DNA of 64,000 nt from Simmondsia chinensis (Eukaryota; Streptophyta; Magnoliopsida; Caryophyllales; Simmondsiaceae). This document shows, piece by piece, positions 44,855 to 56,598 of the stretch. The notes beneath the pieces were generated by a model, which was given only the letters and a program-made list of their open reading frames with translations, was not told the origin of the DNA and did not search any database. The stretch is from assembly GCA_018398585.1 (NCBI GenBank), contig JAGTTD010000018.1, positions 7,137,501 through 7,201,500 on the forward strand, given 5' to 3'. Positions within the stretch are counted from its first letter, which is position 1. Every line of letters starts with the position of its first letter. Made by a program: the position numbers and the translations under genes.

Positions 44855-45335
44855 ATATAATATTATATAGAGAAGTTTCAAGGTGACCTAAGATTTTAGA
44901 ATTATTACATAGGTACTATGATATTCTAATAATATATAATAATGTACCTTGAAGTTTAATATATTTTTAATCACGTATTTTTTGTCAAAATTTGGTGGAT
45001 TATAAATAAAAATTGTTGACGGTAAGCATGAGTTTAACAATATATATGTGTCCTCTATCATAATGTGATAACATTATTTTGATAACATATACGTAAATTT
45101 TATCAAAACACAGACAACCTTTTCGTAATATAGTCATAATCAATATCACATTAGTTTTTGGGGTAGAAATTAGTCAAAATTTTAATGAAATTCACTAGAT
45201 TCTAACACAATGTATACCTAGATGATAAAATTTCTTATCTTAAGATATCTCATTGTATGTATTAAAATGATTGGATACTTAGGTGATAAATGCTCATACT
45301 TTAGGATACCTAAGATACATTTTTCTTATTTTATA
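44855..45335. mobile_element. Second copy of the long-TIR DNA transposon family D
   Basis: Terminal sequences resemble the D element at 46348-56498: TACCTTGAAGTTT on the left; TACTTAGGTGATAAATGC and GATACCTAAGAT on the right. A shared interior contains ATATATGTGTCCTCTATCATAATG (compare 55555-55580). It has no coding capacity. Ends are approximate. Confidence 0.5.
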
Positions 45336-45360
45336 TAGCCTTAATTGTTAATTTATTTTG

Positions 45361-45679
45361 GGTTATTAACACAAAATGTCTCTATACTTTACCCATTATG
45401 TCAGTTTAGTCTTTGTACTTTTAATTATATTAGTTTAATCCCTATAAAATTGATATTGTGCCTAATTTGGTCCGTAGAGTAAAATTACAGTTAATTTGTA
45501 AATGAAATTTCCAACAGTTCGGCCATGGATTGAGTCAAATTAATTGGTGGATCTGTAGTGGATTACTTGCACTTATTGTGATTCCGCCGTTAAAAACTAC
45601 GTCAATAATGTAACTTAAATTGGATCAAAGGACTAAATTGACACAATAAGAAAAGTATAAGGACCTTGAGTAAATAACC
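45361..45679. mobile_element. MITE with about 50-bp terminal inverted repeats
   Basis: The left end GGTTATTAACACAAAATGTC, then CTATACTTTACCCATTATGT, pairs over about 50 bases with the reverse complement of the right end (CAATTTAGTCC...TAAATAACC). 319 bp, no ORF. The long inverted repeats are of Mutator-like or similar type. Confidence 0.7.
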
Positions 45680-46402
45680 TTTTTTTTACTTATTATATAT
45701 GTAGTATTGCTACTTATATTGTCATATAATAAGATGTAATATGATTGGTGAAAAATATTTTTTTTAAAACATACAAGAAGATATTAGAACGTGGATTTAA
45801 GTTTTCCTTTAAAACAAATAATAGAAAACACAATCAGATTTTAAATTTCTTTGGAAAACCTTTTCGAAGAAAAATCAATTTCTATAATTTACTTTTCCTT
45901 CAAAACAAACGGAGCCAAAGTAATTGAGTTGGGTTAAATTAAGCTCTTTTAAACACGTTTAATTTATTTATATAAATATGCCAAATTATATATACAGTAT
46001 TGGAATGAAATAATTGATACCTTTGATCATTTTAATTTATTTTAATAGTTATAAAATATGTTATGGACCCATTGCTAGTGTCAATTATAGGTACATATTA
46101 TTAATATATTTGTAAGTTGATAAACTAGTCTGTAACACAAAAAAAAAAAAAAAGTAACCCTTATAATTTTGCAAGCGGCGGATTTGTGTTGTCTTTGAAT
46201 GTAAGGATTACAACCAATATGTTTATTAATTTGATCTGGGGGTGATCCACTGCTGTTGGGTAAAAAAACTGCAGTGCACGGTGCAATGGTCTTTTTTAAA
46301 GGAAAAATTGAACAAGTTTCACAAACACATATTCATATAAAATAGGAAATTTGTCATTTAAATATCCTGAGGTTTAATGATTTATTGCTTAGATATCTTG
46401 AT

Positions 46403-46776
46403 TGTAATAATTGAAACTTAATACACACAAAACTCGGGAAATTACAATTATATTTCTTGGATGAAGAATATACTTAATAATCTCCCCTACTTATAGTACA
46501 AGCATGAGAAAACAAAAAGGCTAAAAATTTGCAACTCTTGCAAGAATCCTAGAGAATTGAAGAACAAAACCAAATGCTACAAAATTAATAATCTTTTGGC
46601 CATAATGGCCGGTTATGCTAGGAAGAAGGAGGGGAATGAAAGCCCCAATTAACTTGGCTAGATGTTAAATGACTATACTAGATGCTAGAGATATTCTACG
46701 TACAAAATACATAAGAAATACAAGAAAAATACAAATACGAATACAAAAAATACATAATAAAAACTAGTATTCAGCA
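46403..46776 (-). repeat. 3' LTR of copia C
   Basis: 374 bp; on the minus strand TGCTGAATAC...TTACA. It matches 51615-51853 joined to 55251-55400. Confidence 0.85.
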
Positions 46777-47850
46777 CTCTCCCTCAAGTTGGAGCATGTA
46801 AGTTTACAATGCCCAACTTGCGAAGGAGTAAAGGGAAGACTGGTCCTCCCAAAGCCTTTGTAAAGATATCGGTAAGTTGACACATAGAATGGACAAACGA
46901 TGTGGAGATCTCTTTCACCAACAAGCGTTCTCTAACAAAATGACAATCAGTTTCAATGTGTTTTGTCTGTTCATAGAGGAAGATTGCAATGTGTAAAGCT
47001 GCCTGATTATCACAAAATAAAATAGCATGATAGTAGGCACTTTAAGATCAAGTAATAAACGTCGCAACCAAGTGGTAGCCATGGCTCGGTATTTGGCCTT
47101 GGCTGTAGAACGTGAAACAATGGTCTATTTCTTTGAGCACCATGGAATAGGAGCACCTCCAAGAAAAAATAACAACTAGTAGTTGAACATCTAGTAGTAA
47201 GACAACCTGCCCAATCAGCATCACAGTAATCACGGATATTAAAATCACATTCTGATGGAAGAAAAATACTCTGTCCTGGTGAATCATTAAGATACCGCAG
47301 CACACCCATGGTAGCCTCAAGATGAGGACCTCAAGGATCATGCATAAATTGACTCAGAACACGCAACGTATAACAAATATCGGGAGGAGTGATGGATAAG
47401 TACAACAATGGCTTTCTTACCAACAAGCAACTCCTCCGATGTCCAAGTACAATTTTGCTTCAGAGCCTCAATCTCCTCTTTTATTACTTCTCTCCAATGT
47501 TCGTGTTCTACGGCCTATTTGAAAGTTGTGGGCTCATTACAAGAAGTGAGGGCATTTGCTAGGAAAATGCACTTTAGACACAAAATTTGAAATAGGATAT
47601 GCTATACTAGAGTTAACTGAAGAAGAGGCAGCAGGAGTTTGGGCTATAGAAGAAGGCACATCGCAAATAAAATCTTGGTACTTGACAAGCATAGAACGCA
47701 CATGAGTACTCCTCCTTGCAGCTTTAACAACCTCACTATCTAGCCCACCAATAACCAGGGACTGGCGGTCGGAGGGCCTGCTAACCCCTTCCTGCCCCGG
47801 CTCACTGCCAGCCAGTTCCACGTCGGTCGGCAGTGGGTCGGTCTGCAATG
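46777..47850 (-). pseudogene. RT remnant and RNase H of copia C
   Basis: 47848-47537 reads RRSTHVRSMLVKYQDFICD, the usual linker between integrase and RT. RT proper is almost wholly missing: the sequence jumps near 47400 to the RT C-terminus (VLRYLNDSPGQSIFLPSE). RNase H is at 47260-46900 (CDADWAGCLTTRCST, then TAKAKYRAMATT with a frameshift). The element could not copy itself. Confidence 0.75.
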
Positions 47851-47943
47851 GCCAAATTGGTTCTGCAGGAACTGGTTCCAGCTTCCAAAAATTTGCGGAA
47901 TTTTGCGTATGTTCAATTAAGTTGTTGCCCTATGTCGGTTTTA

Positions 47944-48700
47944 TCAAAGCAATATTACATAAGAAAAATAATCCTCATAAAAATGAACATCTCTTGAAAC
48001 AACTATTTTGTTATGATCCAAACTAAAAACCTCGTACCCCTTTTGACCATGGGGGTCCCCCACAAAAATTCCTCGAGTGGCTCCAACTTCGAACTTATCG
48101 TTAGTCCAATCCTTGACATGAAAATAACAAAGACATCCAAAAATGTGTAAATGATTATACAAAGGAACTTCACTCAACAAAACTTCAACTGGGCTTCTAT
48201 TTTTAATTATATGAGCGGGAGTCAAATTAATGAGATAGGCGGCTGTCAAAACACATTCATCCTAAAAATGTTTAGGAAGCCCAGCTTGAAAACGTAGTGC
48301 CCGAGCAAACTCCAACAAATGCCTGTGCTTGCATTCAACCATCCCATTCTGTTGTGGCATTCCAGTCAATAAGGTTTGAAATCGAATCCTATGATCCACA
48401 AAAAAAACTCAATAATGATCCACACTTAAACTCTTGGCCATTATGACTCCTTACTTGTTTTACCTATAAGCCAAATTGAGTTCCAGCCATACGACAAAAT
48501 CCCATAAGAATCTTGTGAGCTTGGGATTTCTCCCGCATCAAGTAAACCCAAGTAAATCTACTATGATCATCAACAATGGTTAGAAAATAATGTGCTATAG
48601 TCAACGGCAAAGTCCGATAAGGTCCCCAAATATCAAAATGTATCAATTCAAAACAAACACGAGTTTTTGAGACAGAAACTAGGAAAGGCAAACATGACTA
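47944..48700 (-). pseudogene. Integrase of copia C, broken
   Basis: 48691-48464: FELIHFDIWGPYRTLPLTIA, YFLTIVDDHSRFTWVYLM. 48249-47944: TAAYLINLTPAHIIKNRSPV, LHIFGCLCYFHV, RGIFVGDPHGQKGYEVF. Between them the core is in other frames with stops (48250-48460, including the region encoding NGMVECKHRHLLE-like sequence). Confidence 0.8.
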
Positions 48701-48792
48701 CTTAGTACGATGACATGAATCACAAACAACATTTGTCCCTTTAATGTTCAAATGAGGAAAAAGTGAAAGTTCCGAAAATGGAACATATGACC

Positions 48793-49359
48793 CTAATGGT
48801 AGTGCCACAAAACTGCCTCCTTATTAGGATGAACCAAAAATGCCGAGGGAGAAACAAGCTTAGACTCTAGAAGGTATATCCTATCTCTCTGCCTACCCAC
48901 TCCAATCAACTTCTTCGAGCGTAGGTCTTGAATGATAAAAAAATCAGTGTAAAATGTCAACATATATTTTTCATCACGAGTTAAACGACTCATTGACAAT
49001 AAATTGCAATGAAAACTAGGCATGCAGAGAACATTATTAAGAATCAAATTATTCGAGAGGGATAATCTTCCCACCCACGTGACGGGTAAACCTATACAAT
49101 TTGGTAGCATAACCGGTCTAATCATAACTTTAGTTACCACGTGATCCAAAAATGACAAGGATGAAACCATATGATCCGAAGCACCGGAGTCAATAATCCA
49201 AATAATATGGGAAGCCGAATCCTGACCTGTGACATTCACAATGTGAGAAGCCAAAATAGGTCTAAGTAATGCAAGAAGTTGCCGATATTGACAAGCGGAT
49301 AGTCCCGTAATGGGACTATCACTACTCGATTGTTCACTGGAGCAACCGGTAGTAAGGGG
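48793..49359 (-). pseudogene. Protease and GAG-pre-integrase domain of copia C
   Basis: Starts in WIIDSGASDHMVSSLSFLD, the copia protease active site (DSGASDHM, about 49205-49170). It then runs through LSNNLILNNVLCMPSFHCNL and the pre-integrase segment ending VLWHYH at 48793. Upstream coding sequence is cut by MITE M1 at 49360. Confidence 0.82.
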
Positions 49360-50560
49360 TAGGAATGGCAATGGGGCAGATAAAATCCATTACCCATGAG
49401 TACTTGCCCTGTTTATGATGGGTATAGGTGTAGGTGAGGTGGGTAGCAGGTACGGATTAGATATACCCACTATGTACCCATTATAGGCATGGGGCGGGTA
49501 CATGTATAGTGTTGTATCAGCCCCGCCCCGCCCGCTGCATTTTATATTTAATTAACTTTCAAATTAAACAATACAAATTTAAATTCAATTATCTAAAATA
49601 TTTATTAATCTTTTTCTTCCAAAAGGCAAGTGGTAATATCGTTAATATATCAAAATTGAGACATTTACATCAGTAACTGTATACCATCAACACCAATCAA
49701 AAAACAAATCCCCAACCAAAGCCATCTATAGCACTCTATTTATTAATGTTATTAAAAAAAATGTAGTTGAATTTTTAATCTTAGTATTAAATAATTAATA
49801 AGGGCGAGTATGAATAATCATTCTGTACTCATATTAAGGCAGGTACAAAGCGGGTAATGGATACTCGTTGGATATCAATGGGTGATGGGGCGGGTATGGG
49901 TATGGATTTGTACCCTCCGGGGTAGGTATGGGCATCCACTTCATACCTGTGGCTAGGGGTATAAATGAGCCGAGCCGGATCGTGAGCCCTTGTGGGCGGG
50001 CTCATCAAAAAGCTCGAAACGCTCAACTCGCTTCGAGCTCGAGCTGACCCGAGCCGGCTCGTTCAGCTTAGCGAGCCTAGCCCGAGGCCAGTGAAGCTCA
50101 AGCTCATAAGCTCGCGAGCCTAAACGAGCCCAAACGAGATTTTCTTAATATAATATTTTTGATTAAATATGACCCATGAAGCCAAATTTGAGCCAAGGCC
50201 GAGCTTAAAAGAGCCCAAACGTGCCTATATTGAGCTTCAGTGAGCCGAAATATTGCAAGCTTAATTCAAGCTTGCTGAGCTTAGATCGAGCCGAGCCGAG
50301 CCGAGCCCGAGCGTTTGATGAGGGGAGCTCGAGCTTGAACTTTCCGAGCTCAGCGAGCTTCGAGCTGAGCCCAAGCCGAGCTTAATGCAAATGAGTCGAG
50401 CCTCGAGCCTGGCAGGCTCGGGCTCCGCTCGGCTCAGCTCAGCTCAAATACACTCCTACTTGTGGCAAGTAATGGGGTAGCCATGGGTATGGATTTGGGC
50501 GGCGAATACAGGTATGGAGGAGGCACCCCTCGTACTCGCCCCACCCCATTTCCATTCCTA
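49360..50560. mobile_element. hAT-like MITE M1 inside copia C
   Basis: The left end TAGGAATGGCAATGGGGCAG pairs with the reverse complement of the right end (CCCCATTTCCATTCCTA). It is the same family as the element at 59593-60067 (TAGGGATGGCA). Subterminal GGGTA/TACCC repeats are conserved. It splits gag from protease of the copia. No intact 8-bp duplication remains. It is itself split by M2. Confidence 0.75.
49954..50458. mobile_element. hAT-like MITE M2 nested inside M1
   Basis: 505 bp with ends TAGGGGTATAAATGAGCCGAG and, on the other side, the reverse complement of CTCAGCTCAAATACACTCCTA. Flanking 8-mers CCTGTGGC (49946-49953) and CTTGTGGC (50459-50466) match at 7 of 8, the duplication size of hAT elements. 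The interior is dense in GAGCCGAGC and CGAGCT repeats, very GC-rich for this window. Confidence 0.8.
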
Positions 50561-51585
50561 ACGCAGCCGCACTTCGTCCAACGCTCCTCGATGCTCGATT
50601 CTTCCAACCAGAAGGATAACCTATCAAATCAAAACATCAATCTTTAGCGTGCCCCTGTCGCTTACAGTTAGAACAGGCAAAATGATTATTACACATGAAA
50701 AATTTCCCGAAGGTGGCGCGCTTGACCCTCTTGTGGCCATGACTTTGACAGCCAAGGCTTCGACTTTAGGCAGAACTATAGTATCTGCAGCCACACTTTG
50801 TTGCTTCTCTTCTTAACAAAGAACAAAGTAAGCATTACCAATAAAAGGCAAGGGTTTTGTATTCATCAACTGAGAACGAACCATAGAAAAGCATCGGTCA
50901 AGGCCCATTAACAAAAACTGAATGGTTGCAAAGGATGCGGAGCCACAAGTACACGAAGGGATCGGAACAAGTGTGTAAAGCTCGTCCCACAAGATCGCAA
51001 TTTGCTAAAATAGTCAAACATAGACATATTTTCTTGTTTTAAATGTGAAATTTCACGCTTAATTTCATACATATGAGGAACATTTCCTTGTGAGAAACAT
51101 TCATTCAAGTCCAACCAAACATCACGTGTAGTTTCAAAGTATGCAATACTAGCATTAATCACTTTTGAAACTGAATTAGAGATCCATGAAGACACCATTG
51201 AATCACAAGCACTCAAATTCTCAAAATTCAAAAAATCTTCATCCGGTTTTACAATAGAACCATCAAGAAAACCAATTTTACGTTTTTCCTTGAACAAATT
51301 GTAAATAGAGCGCCTCCACGCTGGAAAATTAGGTCCCGTTAAAACATCTTGAACAAAAACAAGACCCGGATGATCTGAAGAGTGAAGATAATAAGGGGAG
51401 TTAACAACAGGAATTCTCCCTGAAACAACAACTGTTGCATCAATTTGATTGGAATTATCTTCCGCATTATGGAAAAAAAAGGCAAAAAAAAACACCACAC
51501 AAGTTAAACAAGAAAAGGGGAGGAATAGCTCGCAAATTGGCCACAAGGCCACGGCAGTAAATGGACAAGGGCGAGACAAACACAA
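50561..51585 (-). pseudogene. gag of copia C
   Basis: Copia-type gag on the minus strand. YYLHSSDHPGLVFVQDVLTG and FPAWRRSIYNLFKEKRKIGF form the N-terminal domain, then VSSWISNSVSKVINASIAYF, VWLDLNECFSQGNVPHMYEI and SHLKQENMSMFDYFSKL. After about 50960 the frame shifts. 50561-50907 holds the degraded zinc-knuckle region (cysteine-rich FACSNCKRQGHAK-like sequence near 50660). The frame stays open from a putative start at 51585 to 50908. Confidence 0.82.
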
Positions 51586-51614
51586 GCTTTAGATAAAAAC
51601 CCGCTCTGATATCA

Positions 51615-51853
51615 TGTAAAAAATTAAAACTTAATATACTCAAAACTTAGGAAAAGGAAATCATATTTCTTGGATGAAGAATACACTTACTAATGTTCCC
51701 CACTTATAGTACAAGCATGAGAAATCCAAAAGGCTAAAAACTTGCAACTCTTACAAGAATCCAAGAGAATTGAAGAACAAAACTAAATGCAACAAAATTA
51801 ATCTTGTTTTAGCCATAATGGCAGGCCATGCTAGGAAGAAGAAGGGGAGTAAA
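51615..51853 (-). repeat. 5' LTR of copia C, inner part
   Basis: Matches 46403 onward of the 3' LTR. It is cut by the tandem array; the rest of the LTR is 55251-55400. Confidence 0.85.
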
Positions 51854-52179
51854 TGATACAGTAGAGTTCAAGAATAATCAATATTCACCCGGGAATTCAA
51901 AGAAATATGGGAAATGGAGGGAGAAGAAAAGAAAGAGAGAATTCAAGGGAGAAAGAGAGATTGTTATTATCAATATTCATCAGGATGACAATCATTCTTT
52001 CTTTTATACCATACAAGATATATTGCTATCCTATCCACATGAATTACAACTAAATTCTCTATGATCATAACTAACTCTAACAAGTTGCAATTGAAGCACA
52101 TGTTCACAACTATCAATTAACTACTTCCGAACCGCTACTTCCTAATCCTTGCTTCTAACTTCATAAACAAACTGTATCA
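51854..52179 (-). repeat. LTR a of the tandem array
   Basis: 326 bp, the leftmost copy, hence 3' LTR on the minus strand. Confidence 0.88.
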
Positions 52180-53411
52180 ATAGCCCTCGCCTTGAAGAAC
52201 ACCCTCAAGGGTAAAAGTCGAAGCATTACTCCTCCTGGGTCCAATACTATGGGGTACTAATTATAATTCTACAAAAGAAATAAAATGAAGCATAAAAAAA
52301 AAAAAAAATTGGACTAGGTCTAATACAATATTTTTTATCACTACGTTTAGAGCAATAGATAGAAGTAAAAGTTGGGCTAAAAGGAGGTAAATTATTTACC
52401 CATGTTGTCAAACATACGGAAGAGCAAAGAGGAACCTTATGGTAATTGTTTGATAAGTGAAGGATATATTGTTATTTACATTGTTGACCCTTCATTCTCA
52501 AATGAAGCCCTATAAGTGAGGGATATATTGTTATTTACATTGTTGACCCTTCATTCTCAAATGAAGCCCTAGCATGTGAGTTGCCCAGCCCCTTAATGAT
52601 AGTAGCTCTTCCGGCACCGCTACCCACGCCACCCTGAGAACCACAAGTGATGCCTACCACTCGGCAATGATTGTTTCGGCCGATCACCCTTCACTATCAT
52701 CAATCAAATCAAGTCATTGAGTGAAGATATTCGGAACCCTAGCAATGGTTGAGAAAGTGGCTCGATCTTCCTACTCTAACTCTCGACATTCACCACCCCG
52801 GTAACCTCTATCAGAACAACCTTCCTTCTTGTCATCTTCGTCATCATCGCCCGCGGTCTCTTCCCAGCCTTTGTTGCCATCTTCGTTGCCATTATAACCC
52901 CCAAGATCACCGTGACCATTGTTGCTGGTTCCTCTTTGAGCACATATTCGATTTTCTCCTCCTTTGTGAAATTCGATGTCGATGTCACTAACATCGTATC
53001 CTCCCCATAATCGGAAATCTTTGTCTCAAATTTCACCGTCAGCATCATTATTGATGTTGATTTCTCCAAGATGAGGCATCCATCTGCTCTGTCGTCATGT
53101 TCACCACCACTAACTCTGGTTGGTTTACCTCTAGATTAATAGGTATTGTATTTTCCACTTTTTTAGTGTTTGAGGGCGTGGATTTTGCCTTATTGACTAC
53201 TTCATCAATTTTTTTCTTGAAAATTTGCCAATTTTTCCATCCATGGATCCATTTTCAGATCCTTGAGATCCATTCTCCGAAATTGCTCAGCCGTTTCAGA
53301 TCTTTGGCATCTCATTTCTTCAATTAATTGTTCTTCGAGCTCAGAACTTATATTGGTAACCATGGCACCTCTTTATCACAGGTCGAGAGGTTCGCTTGGC
53401 TCTGATACCAA

Positions 53412-53745
53412 TGATACAATAGAATTCAGGAACGATCAATAGTCACTCAAAATTCAAAGAAATTTGGGAAATGGATGGAGAAGAAAAGAAAGAGAGAATT
53501 CAAGGGAGAAAGAGAGATTGTTATTATCAATATTCATCCATATCCTTACAAATGACAGTCGTTCTTCCTTTTATACCATAAAGATCTATTACTATCCTAT
53601 CCACATGAATTACAACTAAATTCTCTACTATTGTAACTAACTCTAACAAATTGCAATTGAAGCACATGTTCACGACTCTCAATTAATTACTTCCTAACCG
53701 CTACTTCTCAATCCTTGCTTCTAACTTCATAAACGAACTGTATCA
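53412..53745 (-). repeat. LTR b of the tandem array (shared, middle)
   Basis: 334 bp. It serves as 3' LTR of one unit and 5' LTR of the next; a primer site follows it at 53410-53397. Confidence 0.88.
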
Positions 53746-54911
53746 ATCCCTTGAAGAACACCCTTGTCCTCAAGGGTAACAGTCAAAGCATTACTCCTCC
53801 TGGGTCCAATGCTATGGTACTAATTGCAATTCTACAAAAGAAATAAAATGAAGCACAAAATAAAAAAAATGAACTAGGTCTAATGCAATATTTTTTGTCA
53901 TTACTTTAGCCCAATAGATAGAAGTAAAAGTTGGCTAAAAAGAGGTAAATTTAGGCCCATGTTGTCAAACATATGGGAAGAACAAAGAGGAACCTTATGG
54001 TAATTGTTTGATAAGTGAAAGGTATATTATTAATTGCATTGTTGACCCTTCATTCTCAAATGAAGCCCTAGCATGTGCGTTCCCTAGCCCCTCAACGGTA
54101 GCAGCTCTTCCGGCACCGCTACCCACCCCACCCCGACAACCACTAGTGACGCTCACCGCTTGGCAATAAACGGTTCTGGCCGATCACCCTTCGCGATCAT
54201 TGATCAAATCAAGTCGTCCAGTGGAGATATTCGGAACCCTAGCAATGGTTGAAAAAGTGGCTCGATTTTCTGCTCAACCTCTTGACGTTCACCACCTTTG
54301 TAACCTCCATCAGAACAACCTTTCCTGTTGTCATCTTCGCCATCATCGCCCGCGGTCTCCTCATAGCCTTTGTTCCCATCTTCATTGCTATTGTACCCCC
54401 TGAGACCACTGTGACCATTGTTGGTGATTCCATGCTGAGCACATCTTTGATTTTCTCCTCCTTCTTTGTGAAATTTGATGCTAATGTCGCTAACACCGTG
54501 TCCTCTTGATAATCGAAAATCTTTGTCTCAAATTTCACCGTTGGCATCATTATTGATGTTGATTTCTCTCAAGACGAGGCATCCACCGCTCTGCCATCAT
54601 GTTGACCACCACCGACTCTGATTGGTCAACCTCCAGATTAATAGGTGATGTATTTTCCATTTTTTTGGTGTTTGAGGGTGTGGATTTTCCCTTATTGACT
54701 AGTTCATCCATTTTCTTGAAAATTTGGCCAATTTTTCCATTTATAGATCCATTTTCAGATCTTTGAGATCCACTCTCTGAAATTGCTCAGCCGTTTCAGA
54801 TCCTTGGCATCTCAGTTCTTCAAGTATTTGGTCTTTGAGCTCTGAACTCATATTGGTAACCATGGCACCTCTTTGTCACGGGTCGAGAGGTTCATTTGGC
54901 TCTGATACCAA

Positions 54912-55245
54912 TGATACAGTAAAATTCAGGAACGATCAATAGTTAGTCAGAATTCAGAGAAATTTGGGAAATGGATGGAGAAGAAAAGAAATAGAGATTC
55001 AAGTGAGAATAGAGATTGTTATTATCAATATTCATCCATATCCTTACAAATGACAATCAATTTCTCCTTTTATACCATACAAGATTCATTACTATCCTAT
55101 CCACATGAACTACAACTAAATGCTCTATGATTGTAACTAACTCTAACAAATTGCAATTGAAACACATGTTCACAACTATCAATTAACTACTTCTTAACTG
55201 CTATTTCCCAATCCTTGCTTCTAACTTCATAAATGAATTGTATCA
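54912..55245 (-). repeat. LTR c of the tandem array (5')
   Basis: 334 bp, rightmost copy, followed on the minus strand by the primer site at 54910-54897. Confidence 0.88.
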
Positions 55246-55250
55246 GTAAA

Positions 55251-55400
55251 TGGCCCAATTAATTAGGCCAGATGCTAAAGGAATACACTAGATGCTAAAG
55301 GAATATACTAGATGCTAGAGATATTCTATGTACAAAATACGTAAGAAATACAAAAAAAATATGAATACAAGAAATACATAATAAGCACTGGTATTCAACA
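55251..55400 (-). repeat. 5' LTR of copia C, outer part
   Basis: On the minus strand it begins TGTTGAATACCAG at 55400 and continues at 51853. The GCTAAAGGAATA(T/C)ACTAGAT unit is doubled here relative to the 3' LTR. Confidence 0.85.
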
Positions 55401-55594
55401 TTGACGTTTCAATATATACAATGAGGTACCTTAATATTTATAAAATTTATCATTTACCCAAAAGTTTAAAAATTTTATCAATTAGATATTATTTTTTAAA
55501 ATTATATAGATTTTTATTAAAAGTTGCTAACATAGGACATAGTTGCAGGTATATATATATATATGTGTCTTCTATCATAATGTTATAAAATGCT

Positions 55595-56201
55595 AATATA
55601 CCACATTTTTTTGATAATTGGATAAATTCCTTCAACAAGAAAAAATACATGGATGGATCAAATACATCAAAGCAATGTAAATTTAGACTCAAAGCAAAAA
55701 CACACTAGAAGACAAGCCAAACAATCCATCAACAGCATCACACCAGAAAACTTCAACTCACCCTAGACTTACAAAAGCATTTTACTCAAGGCACCATACA
55801 TCAAAACCATACCACACTCCGCCAATGTAGGGACTTTAAGACCCAAGATCACTCAAAACACTCGACCCTAGACCATTCAATCATCACTCATCCCAAAACA
55901 ATCGATCCTCGACTTCGGTCCAAAAAGGAACGTCCTTCTCAACCCAAGACCACCCTCCTGCATACAACCACCAACTCAAGCATCTGACAAAATCCTGAAC
56001 CTCAAAACCAATACAAAACTCCAACAACCCTATTGAAGCCATTTCTTAAAGTGCACACATGATCACCACACCCAAACCAAAAACTCCCACTCCCAAGACC
56101 CCATGCTTCCTAGGCCACCTCCATCCACCTCAAGACCACCAACACGCCAACCCGCCATTCGACATAATCACACAATACCATAGAATTTCAAAATATACCA
56201 C
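55595..56201 (-). mobile_element. 5'-truncated LINE tail with 10-bp target duplication
   Basis: Body 55605-56191 flanked by a perfect duplication AATATACCAC (55595-55604 and 56192-56201). On the minus strand it ends in TTTATCCAATTATCAAAAAAA, typical of plant L1-type 3' ends. The 587 bp hold no recognisable ORF, so only 3' untranslated sequence was copied. It lies inside DNA transposon D. Confidence 0.75.
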
Positions 56202-56598
56202 CTTATTTCACTAATTTGCCCATATCTTCCGTAATAATTTAGTGACATTTTTTTTCACATTATGTTTGATTTTTGTTGAAAAAATTGATAAAGCTCGTAC
56301 CTATTATTATAATCATGTATCTTATCAATGTTTTATAGTGAAAAATATTCGAATTTCACAAAAATTCACCAAATTCTCACATAGGGTACCAAAGTGATAA
56401 AATTTTGAATCTCAGGGTACCTCATTGTATATTGAAATGTCATGATACCTAAGTGATAAATGACCAAACCTCAAGGTACCTAAGTGATAATTTCTTTAGA
56501 CTAATAAGAAATTATATTATACTATAATTTACATATTTGGTATATATAATTTATATATTTAATATGCTGAATAATATTTTTATATTAAAATAATTTAT

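Larger units (their letters stand above)
44574..45916. mobile_element. MITE-like DNA transposon with nested insertions
   Basis: The left end GACTCCATTTATTTAAGGAG pairs with the reverse complement of the right end (GGCTCCGTTTGTTTTGAAGG), and both continue into GAAAAGTAAA. GTTTTCC follows further in on both sides. The interior is occupied by two other elements (about 44855-45335 and 45361-45679). The target duplication is not clear. Confidence 0.5.
51849..55250 (-). mobile_element. Tandem array LTR-internal-LTR-internal-LTR of a non-autonomous LTR element
   Basis: Three LTRs (51854-52179, 53412-53745, 54912-55245) share TGATACA...TGTATCA ends. Two internal regions (52180-53411 and 53746-54911) each start on the minus strand with a tRNA-Met primer site, TGGTATCAGAGCCA (53410-53397 and 54910-54897). 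The whole array is flanked by one perfect 5-bp duplication GTAAA (51849-51853 and 55246-55250). The internal regions are homologous to each other at high identity, about 1.2 kb, and hold no gag, protease or RT. Only short ORFs occur (minus, 53069-52776 and 54550-54239), of no known family. Confidence 0.9.
46403..55400 (-). mobile_element. Ty1/copia LTR retrotransposon C, minus strand, with nested insertions
   Basis: The 5' LTR is on the right (55400 leftward to 51615, interrupted at 51849-55250) and the 3' LTR on the left (46776-46403). The minus-strand primer site is TGATATCAGAGC at 51614-51603, a one-base variant of the tRNA-Met site. The polypurine tract AACTTGAGGGAGAG lies by the 3' LTR (46790-46777). 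Flanks TTGAT (46398-46402) and TTGAC (55401-55405) are a nearly perfect duplication. Internal order is gag, protease, integrase, RNase H. Most of RT is deleted. Two MITEs and a tandem non-autonomous LTR array inserted into it. Confidence 0.85.
46348..56498. mobile_element. DNA transposon D with long terminal inverted repeats, host of a deep nest
   Basis: The left arm (about 46348-46402, then 55401-55480 beyond the copia) pairs with the reverse complement of 56380-56498: CATTTAAATATCCTGAGGTT against CACTTAGGTACCTTGAGGTT, then CAATATATACAATGAGGTAC against CAATATACAATGAGGTACCC. Once the copia and LINE are removed the element is about 0.57 kb, with no coding sequence, so it is MITE-like. Its exact ends and target duplication are not fixed. 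Confidence 0.6.

Noticed and set aside
52776..54550. Similar minus-strand ORFs (53069-52776 and 54550-54239) as a protein gene
   Set aside because: They are the two copies of the internal region of the tandem LTR array, differ by frameshifts and stops, and show no known domain. They look like non-coding or decayed element sequence.
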